Counted from the stretch's first letter, positions 51,446 to 61,902 are shown. The stretch: DNA of 64,000 bases from Pseudomonas delhiensis (GCF_900187975.1 NZ_FZPC01000003.1:215389-279388), one strand, 5' to 3'. Program-made: numbers and translations. Notes: generated by a model not told the origin, from the sequence alone.

Positions 51446-51456
51446 GGAGCCGGTTC

Positions 51457-53019
51457 TCAGAGGCCCGGCAGGCGCTGGCGGATGCTACTTACCAGGGTGT
51501 CCAGGCTGGCGCTGTCCTGGGTGTCGACGCGCTTGCTGTGGGCCTGCTCGTCGGCGTCCAGGGCCTCGCGCCCGGCCTGCTGGGCCTGCACCACCTCGAG
51601 GGTGGCGTCGGACGGGTCGCCGCCCTGCGCCTGGCGCTGGGCCAGCCAGCTGGCGATCACGTTTTCCGGCGCCTGGCAGTCGAGGATCAGGTAGGGCACC
51701 CCGGTGTCGTCGGCGATGTGGCGCGCGGCCTGGCGCTGGGCGTGCTTGAGGAAGGTGGCGTCGAGCACCACCGGGTAGCCGGCGCGCAGGATGTCGCCGG
51801 CCAGGGCGTTGAGGCGCTCGTAGGTGGCCGCGCTGGATTCGGCGTTGTAGATGCCGCCTTCCAGGGCGCCGCGCTGGGCGTCCTGCTGTTCGCCGAACAG
51901 GCGCTTGCGCTCCACGTCCGAGCGCAGGCGGATGGCGCCCAGGGCTTCGACCAGGCGCAGCGCCACCGAGCTCTTGCCCACCGCGGAAACGCCCATGGTC
52001 AGGGCCAGGAAGCGCGAGGGGATGGCGCTGTAGCTCTCCGCCAGGTTGGCGTAGTTGCGGTACTGGCGCAGGGTCGCGGCCTTCTGCACGGCGTCGTGCT
52101 GGTGGGCCAGGCTGAACAGGGCGATCTTGGCCCGCACCAGGGCGCGGTAGGCCTTGTAGAAGTTGAGGATTTCCAGGGACTGGTAGTCGCCGGTCAGCTC
52201 CAGGTACTGGCTGACGAAGCGCCGCGCGTGGCATTTCAGGCCGCGGTCCTCGAGGTCCATGGCGAGGAAGGCGTAGTCGGCGCAGACGTCGGTGAAGCGG
52301 AACGGCTCGTTGAACTCGATGCAGTCGAACAGCACCACCTGGCCGTCGATCAGCGCGGCGTTGCCCAGGTGGATGTCGCCGTGGCATTCGCGGACGAGGC
52401 CGTTCGCCTTGCGCGCCTGCAGCAGCGGCTCCAGGCGGGCGTAGGAGCTTTCGGCCCAGGCTTCCAGGGCATCCAGCTGCAGCAGGTCGGCCTTGTCGCC
52501 GAGCAGCGGGCGGATCTGCTCGAAGTTCTGCCGCACCGGCGCCATCACCGCCTCGGCCGACCCCTGCGGGTTGTCCTGCGGGACCTGCGGGGTGCGCAGG
52601 TGGAAGCCGGCGATCTGCTTCGCCAGGGCGTCGATGTGCGCGGAGGTCAGTTCGCCGCGCGCCTGCACTTCGCTGAGCAGCGCGTTCTGCGGGAATTCGC
52701 GGCACTTGAGCGCGTATTCGATCGCCGGGCCTTCGCCGCCCAACTGCGGCGCGGCCTCGCTGCCGGTGATCGGCAGCACGTCCAGGTACAGGCCCTCGGT
52801 GAGGCGCTGGTTCAGGCGCAGTTCTTCCTCGCAGAAGTGCTTGCGCGCGGCGAGGTCGGTGAAGTCGAGGAAGCCGAAGTTCACCGGCTTCTTGATCTTG
52901 TAGGCGTACTGGCCGGTGAGCAGGACCCAGGAGATGTGGGTTTCGATGACCCGCACCTGCTCCACCGGGTGGGGGTACAGGGCAGGGTTCTGCAGGGCAG
53001 CGATCAGAGTCTGGCTCAC
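51457..53019 (-). CDS. Bifunctional aminoglycoside phosphotransferase-like / P-loop ATPase
   Basis: A 520-residue two-domain protein. The N-terminal ~330 residues carry an APH-type kinase fold with the catalytic loop ECHGDIHLGNAALIDG and the metal motif VLFDCIEF. The C-terminal ~180 residues are an AAA_33-type nucleotide-binding domain with Walker A MGVSAVGKSSVAL and ARHIAD...YLILDCQAP. Such fusions are widespread and uncharacterised; a small-molecule or polynucleotide kinase role is possible. Start is GTG at 53019 with AAGGA upstream; the open frame beyond is antisense to mrcB. Confidence 0.88.
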   Translation of the reverse strand: MSQTLIAALQNPALYPHPVEQVRVIETHISWVLLTGQYAYKIKKPVNFGFLDFTDLAARKHFCEEELRLNQRLTEGLYLDVLPITGSEAAPQLGGEGPAIEYALKCREFPQNALLSEVQARGELTSAHIDALAKQIAGFHLRTPQVPQDNPQGSAEAVMAPVRQNFEQIRPLLGDKADLLQLDALEAWAESSYARLEPLLQARKANGLVRECHGDIHLGNAALIDGQVVLFDCIEFNEPFRFTDVCADYAFLAMDLEDRGLKCHARRFVSQYLELTGDYQSLEILNFYKAYRALVRAKIALFSLAHQHDAVQKAATLRQYRNYANLAESYSAIPSRFLALTMGVSAVGKSSVALRLVEALGAIRLRSDVERKRLFGEQQDAQRGALEGGIYNAESSAATYERLNALAGDILRAGYPVVLDATFLKHAQRQAARHIADDTGVPYLILDCQAPENVIASWLAQRQAQGGDPSDATLEVVQAQQAGREALDADEQAHSKRVDTQDSASLDTLVSSIRQRLPGL

Positions 53020-53224
53020 GGGATATTGTCCTTGGCTGTCCGGATTCGGGAGGCAGGCATTATGGCGGCATCGCCGGTGGCTGCAAACTTGCGCGGCGCC
53101 GCAGGCAACCAATCGGCCGGGCGCTGGTCGAAGCTGCGTCGCCATGGCCGGGGTTCCGCCGCGTGCCCGCGACAGAGCCCGGACGCCGCCTCGCTCGGCG
53201 TCTGTCCCCTGTGGATAAAGTACG

Positions 53225-53230
53225 TATAAT
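53225..53230 (+). promoter_or_regulatory. -10 element just before mrcB
   Basis: A perfect TATAAT, only eight bases before the ATG at 53239. The -35 region (CTGTCC at 53202-53207) is weak. Transcription from it would give an almost leaderless mRNA. Confidence 0.45.
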
Positions 53231-53238
53231 GCGCCGCC

Positions 53239-55560
53239 ATGACGCGTCCCCGATCCCCCCGTTCCCGTAAGAATCAAAAGCCCGCTCCGTCGCGCAAGTG
53301 GCTGGGCTGGCTGCTCAAGCTCAGCCTGGTAGGCCTGGTCGTGCTGGCCGGTTTCGCCGTGTACCTCGATGCGGTCGTCCAGGAGAAGTTCTCCGGCAAG
53401 CGCTGGACCATCCCGGCCAAGGTCTATGCCCGGCCGCTGGAGCTGTTCGTCGGCCTGAAGCTGAACAAGGACGACTTCCTCCAGGAACTCGGCGCCCTGG
53501 GCTACCGTCGCGACGGCGCGGTCAGCGGCCCGGGCATGGTGGCCGTCTCCGGCGGCACCGTCGACCTCAACACCCGCGGCTTCCAGTTCTACGAGGGCGC
53601 CGAGCCCGCGCAGCGCATCCGCGTGCGCTTCTCCGGCGACTACGTGGCCGGCCTGTCCCGCGCCGACGGTGCCAAGCTGGACGTGGCGCGCATGGAGCCG
53701 CTGCTGATCGGCGGCATGTACCCCTCGCACAACGAGGACCGTATCCTCATCAAGCTGGACGAGGTGCCGCCGTACCTGGTCGACACCCTGGTGGCGGTGG
53801 AAGACCGCGACTTCTGGTCCCACCATGGCGTTTCGCTGAAGTCCATCGCCCGCGCCGTCTGGGTCAACGCCAGCGCCGGGCAGCTGCGCCAGGGCGGCAG
53901 CACCCTGACCCAGCAGTTGGTGAAGAACTTCTTCCTGACCAACGAGCGCAGCCTCAGCCGCAAGCTCACCGAAGCCATGATGGCGGTGCTGCTGGAGCTG
54001 CACTACGACAAGCGCGAGATCCTCGAGGGCTACCTCAACGAGGTGTTCCTCGGCCAGGACGGCCAGCGCTCGGTGAACGGCTTCGGCCTGGCCAGCCAGT
54101 ACTTCTTCAGCCAGCCGCTGTCCGAGCTCAAGCTGCCGCAGATCGCGCTGCTGGTGGGCATGGTCAAGGGACCGTCCTACTACAACCCGCGGCGCAACCC
54201 GGAGCGCGCCATGGAGCGGCGCAACGTGGTGCTCGACGTGCTCGCCGAGCAGGGCGTGATCACCCCCGAGCAGGCCACGGCGGCCAAGCAGGCGCCCCTG
54301 GGCGTGACCCGCCAGGGCAGCATGGCCAACAGTTCCTACCCGGCGTTCCTCGACCTGGTGAAGCGCCAACTGCGCCAGGACTACCGCGAGGAGGACCTGA
54401 CCGAGGAAGGCCTGCGCATCTTCACCAGCTTCGACCCCATCCTGCAGTACAAGGCGGAAACCGCGGTCACCGAGACCTTCAAGCGCTTCGCCGGGCGCAA
54501 GGGCCTGGACCAGACGGAAACCGCGATGGTCGTGACCAACCCGGAGACCGGCGAGGTGCAGGCGCTGATCGGCAGCCGCGACTCGCGCTTCGCCGGCTTC
54601 AACCGCGCGGTGGACGCCACGCGGCCGATCGGCTCGCTGGTCAAGCCGGCGGTCTACCTGACCGCCCTTGAACGGCCCAGTCAGTACACCCTGACCACCT
54701 GGATCCAGGACCGGCCGTTCTCCATCAAGGGCAGGGACGGCCAGGTGTGGACGCCGAAGAACTACGAAGGCGACTCCAACGGCACCATCTTCCTCTACCA
54801 GGGGCTGGCGCGTTCGCTGAACCTGTCCACCGCCAAGCTGGGCCTGGACCTGGGCGTGCCCAACGTGCTCAAGACCCTCGAGCGCCTCGGCGTGCCGGTG
54901 AACTGGCCGGCCTACCCGTCGATGCTGCTGGGCGCCGGCGCCATGACGCCGATGCAGGTGGCGACCATGTACCAGACCATCGCCAGCGGCGGCTTCAACA
55001 CCCCGCTGCGCAGCATCCGCAGCGTGGTCGCCGCCGACGGCCAGCCGCTCAAGCGCTATCCGTTCCAGGTCCAGCAGCGTTTCGACTCGGGCTCCATCTA
55101 CCTGCTGCAGAACGCCATGCAGCGGGTGATGCGCGAGGGCACCGCGCGTTCGGCCTACAACCAGCTGCCGTCGAACCTGACCCTGGCGGGCAAGACCGGC
55201 ACCACCAACGATTCCCGCGACAGCTGGTTCTCCGGCTTCGGCCAGGACTTGCTGGCGGTGGTCTGGCTGGGCCGCGACGACAACGGCAAGACGCCTTTCA
55301 CCGGCGCCACCGGCGCGCTGCAGATCTGGACCAGTTTCATGCGCAAGGCCGACCCCCTGCCGCTGGACATGCCGATGCCGGATAATGTCAGCATGGCCTG
55401 GGTCGATCCGCGTACCGGCCAGGGCAGCGACGCCAATTGCCCGGGCGCCGTGCAGATGCCCTATATTCGCGGAAGCGAGCCGGCGCCGGGCGCCGGTTGT
55501 GGTAACAACCAGACGCCGGCCGGCGAGGTCATGGACTGGGTCCGTGGCTGGCTGAACTGA
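53239..55560 (+). CDS. mrcB: Penicillin-binding protein 1B
   Basis: Bifunctional peptidoglycan glycosyltransferase and transpeptidase. The 773-residue protein has a basic cytoplasmic tail, one membrane helix (about 28-48), a UB2H-like region, the glycosyltransferase motifs VAVEDRDFWSHHGVSLKSI, RQGGSTLTQQLVKN and EGYLNEVFLGQ, and the transpeptidase domain with SxxK in SLNLSTAKLG and KTGTTNDSRDSWF. The C-terminal tail has two cysteines. No clear ribosome-binding site precedes the ATG. Confidence 0.95.
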   Translation: MTRPRSPRSRKNQKPAPSRKWLGWLLKLSLVGLVVLAGFAVYLDAVVQEKFSGKRWTIPAKVYARPLELFVGLKLNKDDFLQELGALGYRRDGAVSGPGMVAVSGGTVDLNTRGFQFYEGAEPAQRIRVRFSGDYVAGLSRADGAKLDVARMEPLLIGGMYPSHNEDRILIKLDEVPPYLVDTLVAVEDRDFWSHHGVSLKSIARAVWVNASAGQLRQGGSTLTQQLVKNFFLTNERSLSRKLTEAMMAVLLELHYDKREILEGYLNEVFLGQDGQRSVNGFGLASQYFFSQPLSELKLPQIALLVGMVKGPSYYNPRRNPERAMERRNVVLDVLAEQGVITPEQATAAKQAPLGVTRQGSMANSSYPAFLDLVKRQLRQDYREEDLTEEGLRIFTSFDPILQYKAETAVTETFKRFAGRKGLDQTETAMVVTNPETGEVQALIGSRDSRFAGFNRAVDATRPIGSLVKPAVYLTALERPSQYTLTTWIQDRPFSIKGRDGQVWTPKNYEGDSNGTIFLYQGLARSLNLSTAKLGLDLGVPNVLKTLERLGVPVNWPAYPSMLLGAGAMTPMQVATMYQTIASGGFNTPLRSIRSVVAADGQPLKRYPFQVQQRFDSGSIYLLQNAMQRVMREGTARSAYNQLPSNLTLAGKTGTTNDSRDSWFSGFGQDLLAVVWLGRDDNGKTPFTGATGALQIWTSFMRKADPLPLDMPMPDNVSMAWVDPRTGQGSDANCPGAVQMPYIRGSEPAPGAGCGNNQTPAGEVMDWVRGWLN

Positions 55561-55576
55561 GGCGAGAGGATTCGAA

Positions 55577-56407
55577 GTGAGAAACGCATGGTTTGCCGTG
55601 GCTGCCGCCACGGCCGTGCTGTCCGGCTGCGCCACCCCGCAGCAGGGCGCCATCCCGGTGCGGGATGCCGGCACCGCGGTGTCCAACCAGGAGCGTGTGG
55701 GCTATTCCAATGCCAACCGCCCGGCCAGCGCCAATACCGCGCCGAGTGCGGCGTCGCAGCCGGCCGGTGATTCCGGGGTGACCGTGATGGTGCCCCAGGA
55801 TGCCGGCATGGCGCCGATCCAGACCTTCCCGGCGCAGACCGGCGCGGCGCCTATCTCCACCGCTCCCGTCACCCCCGGCACGCAATATGGCAGCGCCCCG
55901 GCGGCGCCCACCGGCAGCGCGCCGAGCAACATCAGCGCCACCGGCGGCTTCAGCCAGCAGACCTACCAGCAGCCGGTCTACCAGCAGCAACAGCCCGGCT
56001 ACCAGCAACAGGCCCCGGCCGCGCCGGTGCAGGCGCCGTCCGGCATTCCCTCGCGCAACGCGCCCCTGGCCGCCGACGAGCAGCTCGATGGCCCGGTCCT
56101 GGCGCTGCTCACCACCGCCCAGCAACAGCAGGGCAGCGGCGACCTCAACGGCGCCTCGGCCAGCCTGGAGCGCGCCCAGCGCATCGCTCCGCGCGAGCCG
56201 CAGGTGCTCTACAAGCTCGCCCAGGTGCGCCTGGCCCAGGGCGACGCCGCCCAGGCCGAGCAGGTGGCCCGCCGCGGCCTGTCGCTGGCCAACGGCCGGC
56301 CGACGCTGCAGGCCAGCCTGTGGGACGTGATCGCCAAGGCCCGCGAGGCCCAGGGTGACGCGGCCGGCGCGGCTACCGCGCGGCAGAACGCCAAGGCGAC
56401 GCTGTGA
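55577..56407 (+). CDS. Lipoprotein with TPR-like C-terminus
   Basis: A 276-residue lipoprotein: signal peptide ending VLSGC (Cys18), a long Pro/Gln/Ala/Ser-rich low-complexity region (about 25-165, including YQQPVYQQQQPGYQQQ), then a tetratricopeptide-like domain (LNGASASLERAQRIAPREPQVLYKLAQVRLAQGDAAQAEQVARRGLSLA). Starts at GTG (55577) with GAGAGGA upstream, 16 bases after mrcB. Its position suggests an envelope or PBP1b-related role, comparable in kind to lipoprotein activators such as LpoB, but no homology is evident. Confidence 0.87.
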   Translation: MRNAWFAVAAATAVLSGCATPQQGAIPVRDAGTAVSNQERVGYSNANRPASANTAPSAASQPAGDSGVTVMVPQDAGMAPIQTFPAQTGAAPISTAPVTPGTQYGSAPAAPTGSAPSNISATGGFSQQTYQQPVYQQQQPGYQQQAPAAPVQAPSGIPSRNAPLAADEQLDGPVLALLTTAQQQQGSGDLNGASASLERAQRIAPREPQVLYKLAQVRLAQGDAAQAEQVARRGLSLANGRPTLQASLWDVIAKAREAQGDAAGAATARQNAKATL

Positions 56408-56736
56408 TGGACGGCCGCCTGCCTGCCATCGCCGACCAGCTCCTGCTGATCGAGCGGGAACTGCGCGCGCTGGCCATGTGGGAAGAGCAGCCGCCCTCGG
56501 ACGAGGCGCTGGCCAGCCAGGAGCCGTTCTGCGTGGATACGCTGGAGCTGGAGCAATGGCTGCAGTGGATCTTCCTGCCGCGGATGAAGCTGATCATCGA
56601 GAGCGGCGCGGACCTGCCGCACGCCTCGGGCATCCGCTCCATCGCCGAGGTGGTCTACGCGAACGAGAGCGAGCGCATGCTCGCCCTGTTCGAGGCCCTG
56701 GGCGAGTTCGACCGGCTGATCGGCGAGGCGCCCTGA
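56407..56736 (+). CDS. YqcC family protein
   Basis: A 109-residue acidic helical protein with the YqcC/DUF446 pattern: LLLIERELRALAMWEEQPPSDEALASQEPFCVDTL, then LEQWLQWIFLPRMKLIIESG and LPHASGI. The ATG at 56407 overlaps the preceding stop (TGATG); an in-frame GTG at 56404 is an alternative. Function unknown; in E. coli the homologue neighbours the pseudouridine synthase truC, not so here. Confidence 0.87.
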   Translation: MDGRLPAIADQLLLIERELRALAMWEEQPPSDEALASQEPFCVDTLELEQWLQWIFLPRMKLIIESGADLPHASGIRSIAEVVYANESERMLALFEALGEFDRLIGEAP

Positions 56737-56746
56737 GCCACGCCGG

Positions 56747-57193
56747 TCAGTTGCAGTTCTTCTGCAGGTCCTGCTCGGTCTGGGTGATGCGGGCCTGCCG
56801 TTCTTCTTCCGGGATACGCCGCATCTCGCCGTCGTCGTCGGCCACCCGTACCCGCGGGTTGTTCTTCAGCTGTGCCAGGTTGGTGCGCAGGGTGTCGCAG
56901 TAGCGCGCGCGCTCGGCTTCCTGCTGGGCGACTTCCTGGCGCACCTTCTCGTCGGCCGCCTTCTGCTTGTCGCTGGCCGAGGGCGCGGCCGCCGGGGCCG
57001 GCCTGGGGGGCAGCGGGAAGCCCGAGGGCGGCGGGGCGACCTTGGTGTCCACGGTGGCGGCTTCGGTGCCCTGCGGCGGCTGCGCGCCGAAATGCGTGAC
57101 ACCCTGGGCGTCGACCCACTTGTATACCTGGGCGGCCATCAGCGGAGCACTCAGGGCGAACATCAGGGCGCCCATCACAATCGTCCGTCGCAT
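56747..57193 (-). CDS. DUF4124 exported protein
   Basis: A 148-residue protein with signal peptide (MRRTIVMGALMFALSAPLMA) followed at once by the DUF4124 motif QVYKWVDAQGVTHFGAQPPQG. The rest is a Pro/Ala linker and a charged helix with two cysteines (ARYCDTL and the C-terminal KNCN). Function unknown; convergent with the YqcC-like gene. Confidence 0.86.
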   Translation of the reverse strand: MRRTIVMGALMFALSAPLMAAQVYKWVDAQGVTHFGAQPPQGTEAATVDTKVAPPPSGFPLPPRPAPAAAPSASDKQKAADEKVRQEVAQQEAERARYCDTLRTNLAQLKNNPRVRVADDDGEMRRIPEEERQARITQTEQDLQKNCN

Positions 57194-57595
57194 GCGGTTT
57201 CGGTCCTTGGATGCGGAAACTGCGGGTAACTATAACCAAAAGTGTCGAGGCGTCCGCAGAGAAAGATCACAACCTGAGTCAGACACAAATCCATATATGG
57301 CTTGACTTGACGCGGCCGAATCAGAAGAATCCAAGGTTCGCTGCAGTGGGCCGGCCGCAAGCTGGTTTTACTCGGCAGACAAGAGGCGCTACCCGCGCCG
57401 CTAAGTTTCACCCTGCTTCGCGTTACCTCGCGCTGGGTGGAGGCCCTCCGTAACACACCAGGTGCGCCTCCAAGTTCTGCTCATTCGGCAGTCGACGTAG
57501 CCGGCGATTACATTCGCCCAATTGTCTGCCGGGCAGCCAACCAAGTTTCGGTCCCCCGCCCCTGGGAGATCGTTTAGCGTTCTAGAGGTGACAAC
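57194..57595 (+). promoter_or_regulatory. ilvI upstream region and leader (no full gene)
   Basis: 402 bases without a convincing full-length gene; an 80-codon frame (57211-57453) looks non-coding. A promoter candidate, TTGACT (57302-57307), 17 bases, AAGAAT (57325-57330), would give a leader of about 260 bases before ilvI. It contains the hairpin GGAGGCCCTCC (57439-57449), a possible 12-codon leader ORF (57462-57500), and inverted repeat CGGCAG/CTGCCG (57486-57491, 57527-57532). I see no T-box. Confidence 0.5.
57462..57500 (+). CDS. Possible branched-chain leader peptide of ilvIH
   Basis: GTG-initiated 12-codon ORF reading MRLQVLLIRQST, with Leu-x-Val-Leu-Leu-Ile, all products of the pathway the downstream genes serve. 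That composition is what ribosome-mediated attenuation would use. Against it: the nearest purine-rich stretch (GGAGG) is 18 bases upstream and no clear terminator with a T-run precedes ilvI. Speculative. Confidence 0.3.
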   Translation: MRLQVLLIRQST

Positions 57596-59326
57596 GTGGA
57601 GCTTTTATCCGGCGCTGAAATGGTCGTCCGCTCGTTGCGTGACGAAGGCGTTAAGTACATCTACGGGTACCCGGGCGGTGCCCTCCTGCACATCTACGAC
57701 GCTCTCTTCAAAGAGAACGACGTGACCCACATCCTGGTCCGTCACGAGCAGGCCGCCACCCACATGGCCGATGGCTACGCGCGCGCCACCGGCAAGCCCG
57801 GCGTGGTCCTGGTGACCTCCGGCCCCGGCGCGACCAACGCCATCACCGGCATCGCCACCGCCTACATGGATTCCATCCCGATGGTGGTGATCTCCGGCCA
57901 GGTGTCGAGCAACATGGTCGGCACCGACGCCTTCCAGGAAACCGACATGGTCGGCATTTCCCGGCCGATCGTGAAGCACAGCTTCATCATCAAGCACCCT
58001 TCGGAAATCCCCGAGGTCATCAAGAAGGCCTTCTACATCGCCCAGTCCGGCCGTCCGGGCCCGGTGGTGATCGACATTCCGAAGGACATGGGCGACCCGA
58101 CCCAGAAGTTCGAGTACGCGTACCCGAAGAAGGTCAAGCTGCGCTCCTACAGCCCCGCGGTCCGTGGCCACTCCGGCCAGATCCGCAAGGCCGCCGAGCT
58201 GCTGCTGGCCGCCAAGCGCCCGATCATCTATTCCGGTGGCGGCGTCATCATGGGCAACGCTTCCGAGCCGCTGACGGAAGTGGCGCACCTGCTCAACGTC
58301 CCGGTGACCAACACCCTGATGGGCCTGGGCGGCTTCCCCGGCAACGACCGCCAGTTCGTCGGCATGCTCGGCATGCACGGCAGCTACACCGCCAACCTGG
58401 CGATGCACCACGCGGACGTGATCTTCGCCGTCGGCGCGCGCTTCGATGATCGCGTCATCAACGGCGAGACCGCCGCCAAGTTCTGCCCGAACGCCAAGAT
58501 CATCCACGTCGACATCGACCCGGCCTCGATCTCCAAGACCGTCAAGGCCGACATCCCGATCGTCGGCCCGGTGGACAGCGTGCTGGCCGAGATGGCCACC
58601 ATCCTCAAGGAAATCGGCGAGACCCCGAACAAGGAGGCCCTGGCCGCCTGGTGGAAGCAGATCGACGAGTGGCGCGGCAACCGCGGCCTGTTCCCCTACG
58701 ACAAGGGCGACGGCAGCATCATCAAGCCGCAGAGCGTCATCGAGACCCTCTGGGAAGTCACCGGCGGCGACGCCTTCGTGGCCTCCGACGTGGGCCAGCA
58801 CCAGATGTTCGCCGCCCAGTACTACCGCTTCAACAAGCCCAACCGCTGGATCAACTCCGGTGGCCTGGGCACCATGGGCTTCGGTTTCCCCGCGGCCATG
58901 GGCGTGAAGCTGAACTTCCCGGAGGCCGACGTGGCCTGCGTGACCGGCGAAGGCAGCATCCAGATGAACATCCAGGAGCTGTCGACCTGCCTGCAGTACG
59001 ACCTGCCGGTGAAGATCGTCAACCTGAACAACGGTGCGCTGGGCATGGTCCGCCAATGGCAGGACATGCAGTACAACAGCCGCTACTCGCACTCCTACAT
59101 GGAATCCCTGCCGGACTTCGTCAAGCTGGCCGAGGCCTATGGCCACGTCGGTATGCGCATCACCGACCTCAAGGACCTGAAGCCGAAGATGGAAGAGGCG
59201 TTCGCCATGAAGAACCGCCTGGTCTTCCTCGACATCCAGGTCGACACCAGCGAGCACGTCTACCCGATGCAGATCCGCGGCGGTGCGATGCGCGACATGT
59301 GGCTGAGCAAGACGGAGCGTACCTGA
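57596..59326 (+). CDS. ilvI: Acetolactate synthase III large subunit
   Basis: TPP-dependent first common step of valine, leucine and isoleucine synthesis. The 576-residue enzyme has [41 protein letters not shown] with the TPP-activating glutamate, and the TPP-binding [14 protein letters not shown]...[11 protein letters not shown] near the C-terminus. Starts at GTG (57596) with AGAGGTG upstream. It forms an operon with ilvH. Confidence 0.96.
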   Translation: MELLSGAEMVVRSLRDEGVKYIYGYPGGALLHIYDALFKENDVTHILVRHEQAATHMADGYARATGKPGVVLVTSGPGATNAITGIATAYMDSIPMVVISGQVSSNMVGTDAFQETDMVGISRPIVKHSFIIKHPSEIPEVIKKAFYIAQSGRPGPVVIDIPKDMGDPTQKFEYAYPKKVKLRSYSPAVRGHSGQIRKAAELLLAAKRPIIYSGGGVIMGNASEPLTEVAHLLNVPVTNTLMGLGGFPGNDRQFVGMLGMHGSYTANLAMHHADVIFAVGARFDDRVINGETAAKFCPNAKIIHVDIDPASISKTVKADIPIVGPVDSVLAEMATILKEIGETPNKEALAAWWKQIDEWRGNRGLFPYDKGDGSIIKPQSVIETLWEVTGGDAFVASDVGQHQMFAAQYYRFNKPNRWINSGGLGTMGFGFPAAMGVKLNFPEADVACVTGEGSIQMNIQELSTCLQYDLPVKIVNLNNGALGMVRQWQDMQYNSRYSHSYMESLPDFVKLAEAYGHVGMRITDLKDLKPKMEEAFAMKNRLVFLDIQVDTSEHVYPMQIRGGAMRDMWLSKTERT

Positions 59327-59328
59327 TC

Positions 59329-59820
59329 ATGCGACACATCATTTCCCTGCTGCTGGAAAACGAACCCGGCGCGCTGTCCCGCGTGGTCGGCCTGTTCTCC
59401 CAGCGCAACTACAACATCGAGACCCTGACCGTGGCGCCGACCGAGGACCCGACCCTGTCGCGCCTCACCCTGACCACGGCCGGCCATGACGAAGTCATCG
59501 AGCAGATCACCAAGAACCTCAACAAGCTGATCGAGGTGGTGAAGCTGGTGAACCTGTCGGAAAGCGCCCACATCGAGCGCGAGCTGATGCTGGTGAAGAT
59601 CAAGGCCACCGGCGCCCAGCGCGCCGAGGTCAAGCGCACCACCGACATCTTCCGCGGGCAGATCGTCGACGTCACCAGCAGCGTCTACACCGTGCAACTG
59701 GCCGGCACCAGCGACAAGCTCGACAGCTTCATCCAGGCCATCGGCACCGCTGCGATCATCGAGACGGTGCGGACCGGGGTGACCGGCATCGCCCGTGGCG
59801 ACAAGACTCTCAGCATCTGA
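59329..59820 (+). CDS. ilvH: Acetolactate synthase III regulatory subunit
   Basis: Confers activity and valine feedback on IlvI. The 163-residue protein has an N-terminal ACT domain (ISLLLENEPGALSRVVGLFSQRNYNIETL) and a C-terminal ACT-like half (ERELMLVKIKA, FIQAIG...IIETVRTGVTGIARG). It starts two bases after the ilvI stop; the longer frame upstream is inside ilvI. Confidence 0.96.
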   Translation: MRHIISLLLENEPGALSRVVGLFSQRNYNIETLTVAPTEDPTLSRLTLTTAGHDEVIEQITKNLNKLIEVVKLVNLSESAHIERELMLVKIKATGAQRAEVKRTTDIFRGQIVDVTSSVYTVQLAGTSDKLDSFIQAIGTAAIIETVRTGVTGIARGDKTLSI

Positions 59821-59849
59821 ATTTGAAAGACGGCCCACGAGGCCACTAG

Positions 59850-60884
<1,035 letters not shown>

Positions 60885-60904
60885 GGGCTTTCCGACACTC
60901 GAGG

Positions 60905-60929
60905 AAACGCGGCTCCGGCCGCGTTTTTT
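60905..60929 (+). terminator. ilvC terminator
   Basis: AACGCGGC-TCC-GGCCGCGTT stem followed by TTTTT. Confidence 0.9.
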
Positions 60930-61024
60930 CGTTCTTGCGCAGGGTTCTGGTATAAAGCCTGTGCGCCCGGGCGTCCGTGCCCCGCGCTCGATCGTATTCC
61001 GCTGAGTTCCCTAAGGAAGTCTCC

Positions 61025-61843
61025 ATGAGTGAAGGTCCCGAGGAGCCGAACAAGGCCTCCGAAGAAACCGAAAGCCTGCTGCCCATCGACGAGCACGTTG
61101 AGGAAGGGCACGACGCCGACGGCCGCAAGGTCCGCCACCGCGGCATCTACCTGCTGCCCAACCTGTTCACCACCGCGGCGCTGTTCACCGGCCTGTACGC
61201 CATCATCAACGCCATGAGCGGCGACTTCTCCAATGCCGCCATCGCCATCTTCGTCGCCATGGTCCTGGATGGCCTGGACGGTCGCGTCGCGCGCCTGACC
61301 AACACCCAGAGCGCGTTCGGCGCCGAGTACGACTCGCTGTCGGACATGGTCGCCTTCGGCGTGGCCCCGGCGCTGGTCGCCTTCGAATGGGCGCTGAGCA
61401 GCCTGGGCAAGGTCGGCTGGATGGTCGCCTTCATCTACGTGGCCGGTGCCGCGCTGCGCCTGGCGCGCTTCAACACCCAGGTGGGCAAGGCCGACAAGCG
61501 CTACTTCATCGGCCTGGCCAGCCCGGCCGCCGCCGCCCTGGTGGCCGGCACCGTGTGGGCTTTCGCCGACTTCGAGATCCAGGGCGCCAAGGTCTCCCTG
61601 CTGGTCGCGCTGATGGTCGCCGCCGCCGGCATGCTGATGGTCAGCAACATCAAGTACCACAGCTTCAAGGACCTCGACCTGCGTGGCCGCGTGCCCTTCG
61701 TGGCGATCCTGGTGGTGGTGCTGGCCTTCGCCGTGGTCTTCACCGACCCGCCGCGCATCCTGCTGCTGCTGTTCCTCGCTTATGCCGCGTCCGGTCCGGT
61801 GCAATACTTGTTGCAACTGCGCCGCCGTCGTCGCCCGAGCTGA
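61025..61843 (+). CDS. pssA: CDP-diacylglycerol-serine O-phosphatidyltransferase
   Basis: Makes phosphatidylserine, the precursor of phosphatidylethanolamine. The 272-residue membrane protein carries the CDP-alcohol phosphatidyltransferase motif DGLDGRVARLTNTQSAFGAE followed by YDSLSD and several membrane helices, so it is of the type II (CDP-alcohol) class rather than the E. coli PLD-like class. An acidic N-terminal tail of about 50 residues precedes the first helix. The start at 61025 has AAGGAAG upstream. Confidence 0.93.
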   Translation: MSEGPEEPNKASEETESLLPIDEHVEEGHDADGRKVRHRGIYLLPNLFTTAALFTGLYAIINAMSGDFSNAAIAIFVAMVLDGLDGRVARLTNTQSAFGAEYDSLSDMVAFGVAPALVAFEWALSSLGKVGWMVAFIYVAGAALRLARFNTQVGKADKRYFIGLASPAAAALVAGTVWAFADFEIQGAKVSLLVALMVAAAGMLMVSNIKYHSFKDLDLRGRVPFVAILVVVLAFAVVFTDPPRILLLLFLAYAASGPVQYLLQLRRRRRPS

Positions 61844-61856
61844 TGTAATTTCCCCC

Positions 61857-61902
61857 GGGCTCCGCAGTCTATTGGCGCACACAGCCAGTCGTTGCGGAGC
61901 CC
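61857..61902 (+). promoter_or_regulatory. Hairpin overlapping the msrP ribosome-binding site
   Basis: A perfect 10-base inverted repeat, GGGCTCCGCA (61857-61866) and TGCGGAGCCC (61893-61902), encloses a 26-base loop. The GGAG Shine-Dalgarno of msrP (61896-61899, six bases before the ATG) lies within the 3' arm and would be sequestered. Confidence 0.65.

Noticed and set aside
57211..57453. 80-codon ORF upstream of ilvI
   Set aside because: No ribosome-binding site, composition unlike the neighbours and it crosses the likely ilvI promoter.
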